This document shows positions 32,630-33,925 of a stretch of 33,925 nt of DNA, in pieces (the first letter of the stretch is position 1; each line of letters opens with the position of its first letter). The position numbers and the translations under genes are program-made. The notes below the pieces were generated by a model that was not told the origin of the DNA, ran no database searches, and saw only the letters and a program-made list of their open reading frames with translations. The stretch is from an uncultured Acidimicrobiales bacterium (GTDB lineage: Bacteria; Actinomycetota; Acidimicrobiia; Acidimicrobiales; UBA10347), in NCBI GenBank assembly GCA_937941245.1, contig CALDYC010000019.1, positions 68,708 to 102,632 on the forward strand, given 5' to 3'.

Positions 32630-33673
32630 ATGAACCATCGAACTGGCCTTCGGGTGGCATCGCTAGCTCCATTCCCAGACATCGAAGCGTTACATCAGAT
32701 GTTGGTAGCGCACGATGCTGACGTCGAAGTTGTCTCGACGCCGTACGACGAAGGGCTGGCCTTTCGCAATGCGAGGGGTGCGAACCTCGGTCGGCTTCCT
32801 GTCGACATGCATGCTCCGGAGATCTCAGATGAACACCGCGCAGTGTGGGAGCGCACCGACGCACTGCTTGCGCTTGACGTGCCGGACAACATCGCTGAGC
32901 TGTTTCCCCAGCTTCGGTGGCTGCAGCTCTTGTCGGTTGGTCACGAGCAGCTAGACCACGCACGTCTCGCAGCTCACGGCGTGCAGGTCACCATGGGCGC
33001 CGGCATTGCAGCGGCGAGTATCTCTGAGTTTGTGATGGGTCGGTTACTGCAAATCTGGAAGCAGTTCCGATTGATCGACGAACACCAGGCCGAACACCGA
33101 TGGGTGACCACGTTCGGTGGCGAAGTCGCTGGCAAGACGCTGTGCATTGTCGGGTTGGGTGCGATCGGGCGAGCGGTGGCGGTGCGGGCACGGGCGTTCG
33201 GCATGCACCTGATCGCAACCCGGGCATCGGCGGCCGCCGGTGACACGGATCCCGATGTCGACGAACTACATCCGGCTGACATGCTGTTGCAGCTCGCCCC
33301 TCGGTGCGATGCGCTGGTCGCGGCGCTTCCGGCTAACCCTGCGGTCGACGGCCTGTTCGACGGTGAGTTCTTTGACGCCATGCGACACGACGCGGTCTTC
33401 TGCAACGTTGGTCGCGGCATGCACGTTGTCGAAGCCGACCTGATCGCGGCGCTGGATCGTGGCGGGCTCCGGGCGGCGGTGCTCGACGTGGCACGCACCG
33501 AGCCGTTGCCGGCTGATGATCCGCTGTGGGCCGCCGACAACCTGTACTTGTCCCCCCATTGCTCGGTGTCACTCGATCGTTATTCGATCAATACCTACAC
33601 ACTGATGGCTGACAACTTCGCCCGGTTCGTTCAGGGGAAACCACTACGCAACGAGGTGTCGCTCGAGCGCTGA
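32630..33673 (+). CDS. D-2-hydroxyacid dehydrogenase family protein
   Basis: NAD(P)-dependent oxidoreductase of 347 residues that interconverts 2-oxo and D-2-hydroxy acids. The catalytic domain carries LRWLQLLSVGHEQLDHARLA and GAGIAAASISEFVMGRLLQI. The cofactor motif is LCIVGLGAIGRAVAVRARAF. The catalytic set is Arg in FCNVGRGMHVV, Glu in LDVARTEPLP and His in YLSPHCSVS. The order and length fit formate/glycerate-dehydrogenase relatives. The exact substrate is unclear; glyoxylate, hydroxypyruvate or a phosphonate are options. Divergent from the beta-hydroxyacid dehydrogenase, so the two might share a regulator in the 71-base gap. Confidence 0.9.
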   Translation: MNHRTGLRVASLAPFPDIEALHQMLVAHDADVEVVSTPYDEGLAFRNARGANLGRLPVDMHAPEISDEHRAVWERTDALLALDVPDNIAELFPQLRWLQLLSVGHEQLDHARLAAHGVQVTMGAGIAAASISEFVMGRLLQIWKQFRLIDEHQAEHRWVTTFGGEVAGKTLCIVGLGAIGRAVAVRARAFGMHLIATRASAAAGDTDPDVDELHPADMLLQLAPRCDALVAALPANPAVDGLFDGEFFDAMRHDAVFCNVGRGMHVVEADLIAALDRGGLRAAVLDVARTEPLPADDPLWAADNLYLSPHCSVSLDRYSINTYTLMADNFARFVQGKPLRNEVSLER

Positions 33674-33701
33674 AACCTTGACGGGTTCCGTGTTGGCGTT
33701 G

Positions 33702-33729
33702 CCGTGGCTGCTACTGAGTCCGGCCACGG
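33702..33729. terminator. Terminator-like hairpin between convergent genes
   Basis: CCGTGGC and GCCACGG form a 7-base stem around a 14-base loop, 28 bases after the dehydrogenase stop and 30 bases from the histidine kinase stop. No T tract. Confidence 0.4.
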
Positions 33730-33759
33730 GTAGGTCGGGTAGGTGCAGCTCGCCGGTCA

Positions 33760-33925
33760 TCAGCCCCAACGGACCTCGAAGCGTGCGCCTCCGAAGCGGG
33801 ATTCTTCGACGAACACCGCTGCACCGTGTGCTTCGGCGATTTGTTTCACGATGCTCAGGCCCAGGCCGGTGCCGCCGTGGTCTCGGGACCGCGCCTGATC
33901 GATCCGCGTGAATCGATCGAAGATG
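33760..33925 (-). CDS. Sensor histidine kinase, C-terminal ATP-binding end only (cut by window edge)
   Basis: Reading leftward from the right edge, 54 codons and a TGA are visible. They contain the G1/F-box IFDRFTRIDQARSRDHGGTG and the G2 box TGLGLSIVKQIAEAHG, then a final strand ending RFEVRWG. These are the last parts of the HATPase domain of a two-component sensor kinase, which autophosphorylates and passes phosphate to a response regulator. Sensor, HAMP and phospho-His domains lie outside the window. Convergent with the dehydrogenase gene. Confidence 0.88.
   Translation of the reverse strand, partial: IFDRFTRIDQARSRDHGGTGLGLSIVKQIAEAHGAAVFVEESRFGGARFEVRWG

Overview
The window is high-GC bacterial DNA, almost fully coding, and looks like a free-living, probably aquatic actinobacterium of the class Acidimicrobiia (Ilumatobacter-like). 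This placement is inference. It rests on a DUF2510 membrane protein, a luciferase-like F420-type oxidoreductase, a short mycobacterial-type ferredoxin, two surface proteins ending in LAxTG sorting signals, and many start codons that sit 6-8 bases after a TAnnnT box (leaderless transcripts). I see no rRNA, tRNA, CRISPR array, transposase or phage gene.

Layout, left to right. 1-1221: a minus-strand pair of membrane proteins (a DUF5819-like protein and a truncated HTTM protein). 1369-7682: lipid and acyl-CoA type metabolism (SDR; acyl-CoA synthetase coupled to a degenerate alpha/beta hydrolase; acyl-CoA dehydrogenase followed by a flavin reductase) with serB (serine biosynthesis) in the middle. 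7850-11080: a 1076-residue secreted protein with six lamin-tail domains and a C-terminal LATTG anchor. 11161-14429: selO and prfC in one overlapping minus-strand unit. 14471-16961: a DUF2510 membrane protein, an EamA exporter and a small lipoprotein. 16947-20829: gpmI (glycolysis), a nitronate monooxygenase-like flavoprotein, a probable gene remnant, and a phytanoyl-CoA dioxygenase-like oxygenase. 20916-23851: a ferredoxin with a palindromic operator candidate, a DeoR regulator overlapping an inositol-monophosphatase-family gene, and an APH-fold kinase. 24059-27975: a complete glycine-betaine/proline-type ABC uptake operon (lipoprotein, ATPase, and a permease with two permease domains fused in one chain). 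28047-30454: two secreted proteins, an SGNH/GDSL hydrolase and a coiled-coil, pentapeptide-repeat protein ending in LAYTG, separated by a strongly structured intergenic region. 30639-33673: three dehydrogenase/oxidoreductase genes. 33760-33925: the C-terminal end of a histidine kinase cut by the window edge.

Most genes are housekeeping or general catabolism in short units of one to three genes. The most unusual content is the pair of LAxTG-anchored surface proteins (no sortase is in the window), the window-wide leaderless start signature, the structured region at 29137-29221, and the remnant at 19624-19934. No clear new defence or mobile system is visible.
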